A stretch of 6,865 nt of DNA from Deltaproteobacteria bacterium (GTDB lineage: Bacteria > Desulfobacterota > Binatia > Binatales > Binataceae). Of this stretch, positions 5,938 through 6,865 are shown piece by piece. Location: contig JAJYMR010000216.1 of assembly GCA_021786815.1 (NCBI GenBank), positions 1-6,865 of the forward strand, written 5' to 3'. Numbering within the stretch: position 1 is the stretch's first letter; every line of letters begins with the position of its first letter. Below the pieces are notes generated by a model. It saw only the letters and a list, made by a program, of their open reading frames with translations, was not told the DNA's origin and ran no database searches. Made by a program: the position numbers and the translations under genes.

Positions 5938-6471
5938 ATGGCGCTTGGATTTGGGAGCTTCGTGCTCGGACTGTTTGCCTGGACGTTCGTCGAATACGTT
6001 ATCCACGGCTTTCTGAGCCACAGGTTTCAGACTTTCGCGACCCCGCTGCACGACGCGCATCATCGCGATCCCCACGCGGTATTCACGGTCGGCGCATGGA
6101 TACCCGTCGCGCTCGCAACCGCGGCGATACTGGCGGCCTCTCGCTTTGGCCTCGGCACCGTGTTCTGGCTCGGGCTGGTCGCAGGATTCGCACTGTACGA
6201 AGCCGAGCATTACCGGATGCATTTCTGCGCGCCGGCGTGCCGGTACGAAGCGCGGCTCAGGCTTCACCATCTCGCGCATCATCACGGCGCGCCCGACGCA
6301 TGTTTCGGCGTTACGAACCGGCTCTGGGATCGAGTCTTCGCGACCGAACCGGAGCGGTCGCGGATGGAGGCACTCGAGGCCTCGGTTGCCGCAGCCAAGC
6401 CGCTCATCGGGCCGACAAACGCTCGACTCGCGCTTCGCCCGTGGCTCTTCCTGCCCGGGTCGCGCTCCTGA
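5938..6471 (+). CDS. Fatty-acid hydroxylase / sterol desaturase superfamily membrane enzyme
   Basis: A compact 177-residue integral membrane di-iron protein. Its histidine clusters are in the family order: HGFLSH (His23, His28), HDAHH plus His46 (38-46), EHYRMH (His91, His95) and HHLAHHH (110-116). The closing block CFGVTNRLWDRVFATE (122-137) closely resembles the FGVT-x3-WD-x2-F-x-T ending of fatty acid 2-hydroxylases. Hydrophobic segments at about 4-22, 50-68 and 72-88 place the histidines on one membrane face. The family uses O2 and an electron donor to hydroxylate or desaturate lipid chains, sterols or carotenoids. There is no fused cytochrome b5 domain, so electrons must come from elsewhere. 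The substrate cannot be assigned; the motif spacing fits the fatty acid hydroxylase branch better than CrtZ carotenoid hydroxylases. The ATG has GGAG five bases upstream and sits behind an extended -10 promoter. It is transcribed divergently from htrA. Confidence 0.92.
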   Translation: MALGFGSFVLGLFAWTFVEYVIHGFLSHRFQTFATPLHDAHHRDPHAVFTVGAWIPVALATAAILAASRFGLGTVFWLGLVAGFALYEAEHYRMHFCAPACRYEARLRLHHLAHHHGAPDACFGVTNRLWDRVFATEPERSRMEALEASVAAAKPLIGPTNARLALRPWLFLPGSRS

Positions 6472-6865
6472 CCGGCGGCCGCATCGGCGTCGAGCCTTCT
6501 TCCATCCATCCGAATGTGACTTGAGTCCGCAGGCGGCGCCCCGTCGCGGCAAAGCACGCGCGCGCCGCGCAAATCCATCCTGACGATAAAGCGCGTGCGG
6601 TCTTCGCGGCGCTCAATGTCCGCGATGGGACTGGAGGGTCCGCAGAAGCATCAGGCCCGCGGCGACGCGCTGCTGCTGGTGCTGGTGATGGTCCGGAAGA
6701 AGCGAGCTTGTTGCAAGGCGGTGATTCGCAGTCGCACCAGAGCCACTCGGTTGCGGGCGTGAAACTCCGCCGGGCGCGCCCCGCGCGCCGGAAAGCCCTA
6801 CGCCAGAATCGGGCTGGGCGAATCCGGGATGGATGCTTGGGGCCATCGTGACGCGCAGGCTGCCA
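6472..6865. other. Right-hand end with no supported gene
   Basis: About 394 nt follow the hydroxylase stop. A 77-codon minus-strand frame (6846-6613, His/Gln-rich in the middle) and a 48-codon plus-strand frame (6616-6762, one hydrophobic patch) are both open. Neither has a ribosome binding site or a recognisable product. No T-rich terminator follows the hydroxylase gene. A GC-rich imperfect dyad lies at 6770-6791. The window may end in the flank of a further gene, but that cannot be shown from here. Confidence 0.5.
6770..6791. repeat. GC-only imperfect hairpin
   Basis: CCGG and CGCGC pair with GCGCG and CCGG around a CCC loop, with one bulged G, giving 9 bp in 22 nt. No T-run follows on either strand, so it does not look like an intrinsic terminator. 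In such GC-rich DNA it could be chance. Confidence 0.3.

Noticed and set aside
5767..6552. 261-codon minus-strand open frame
   Set aside because: It is antisense to the hydroxylase, whose histidine boxes fix the coding strand; its product is Arg-rich and featureless.
6613..6846. 77-codon minus-strand frame and 48-codon plus-strand frame (6616-6762)
   Set aside because: Neither has a ribosome binding site or a recognised motif, and third-position GC is not consistently high; not enough to call a gene.

Overview
This is a GC-rich window with long antisense open frames shadowing every gene, as is usual for high-GC bacterial DNA. It holds five convincing full-length genes and one small membrane-protein gene. 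The mix (an HtrA/DegP periplasmic protease, a geranylgeranyl-reductase-family flavoprotein, a CaiB/BaiF-type acyl-CoA enzyme, a BtuF-like protein and a fatty-acid-hydroxylase-fold membrane enzyme) suggests a Gram-negative, probably soil or environmental, deltaproteobacterium-like organism (Desulfobacterota/Binatota type). That assignment is an impression from gene content and base composition only.

Layout. Five genes lie on the minus strand. From right to left they are the htrA-type protease (5530 down to an expected stop near 3918), the FAD-dependent geranylgeranyl-reductase-family protein (3769-2537), a 103-residue single-span membrane protein (2486-2175), a BtuF-like helical-backbone metal/corrinoid-binding protein without a signal peptide (2167-1331), and a CaiB/BaiF-family acyl-CoA racemase/transferase (1229-21). 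A convincing intrinsic terminator (3846-3887) separates htrA from the reductase. The reductase, small protein and BtuF-like gene are close together (50-nt and 7-nt gaps) and look like one transcription unit. A weaker hairpin (1297-1319) sits between that unit and the acyl-CoA gene. On the plus strand, divergent from htrA, lies a compact fatty-acid-hydroxylase-superfamily membrane enzyme (5938-6471). The 407-nt divergent region carries a candidate promoter for each side, a 10-bp direct repeat flanking the proposed htrA -35 box, and a short inverted repeat. The last ~390 nt hold no gene I can support.

The strongest anomaly is an apparent one-base deletion in htrA near 3973/3974. Restoring one base recovers a normal second-PDZ C-terminus and a stop 30 nt before the terminator hairpin. 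As given, the frame instead reads an arginine-rich tail into the first bases of the hairpin.

No pathway clearly joins these genes. Envelope maintenance (protease, lipid hydroxylase, isoprenoid reductase) is a loose common theme, offered as inference. I see no phage, transposon, CRISPR array, tRNA or rRNA, and nothing that amounts to a new multi-gene system.
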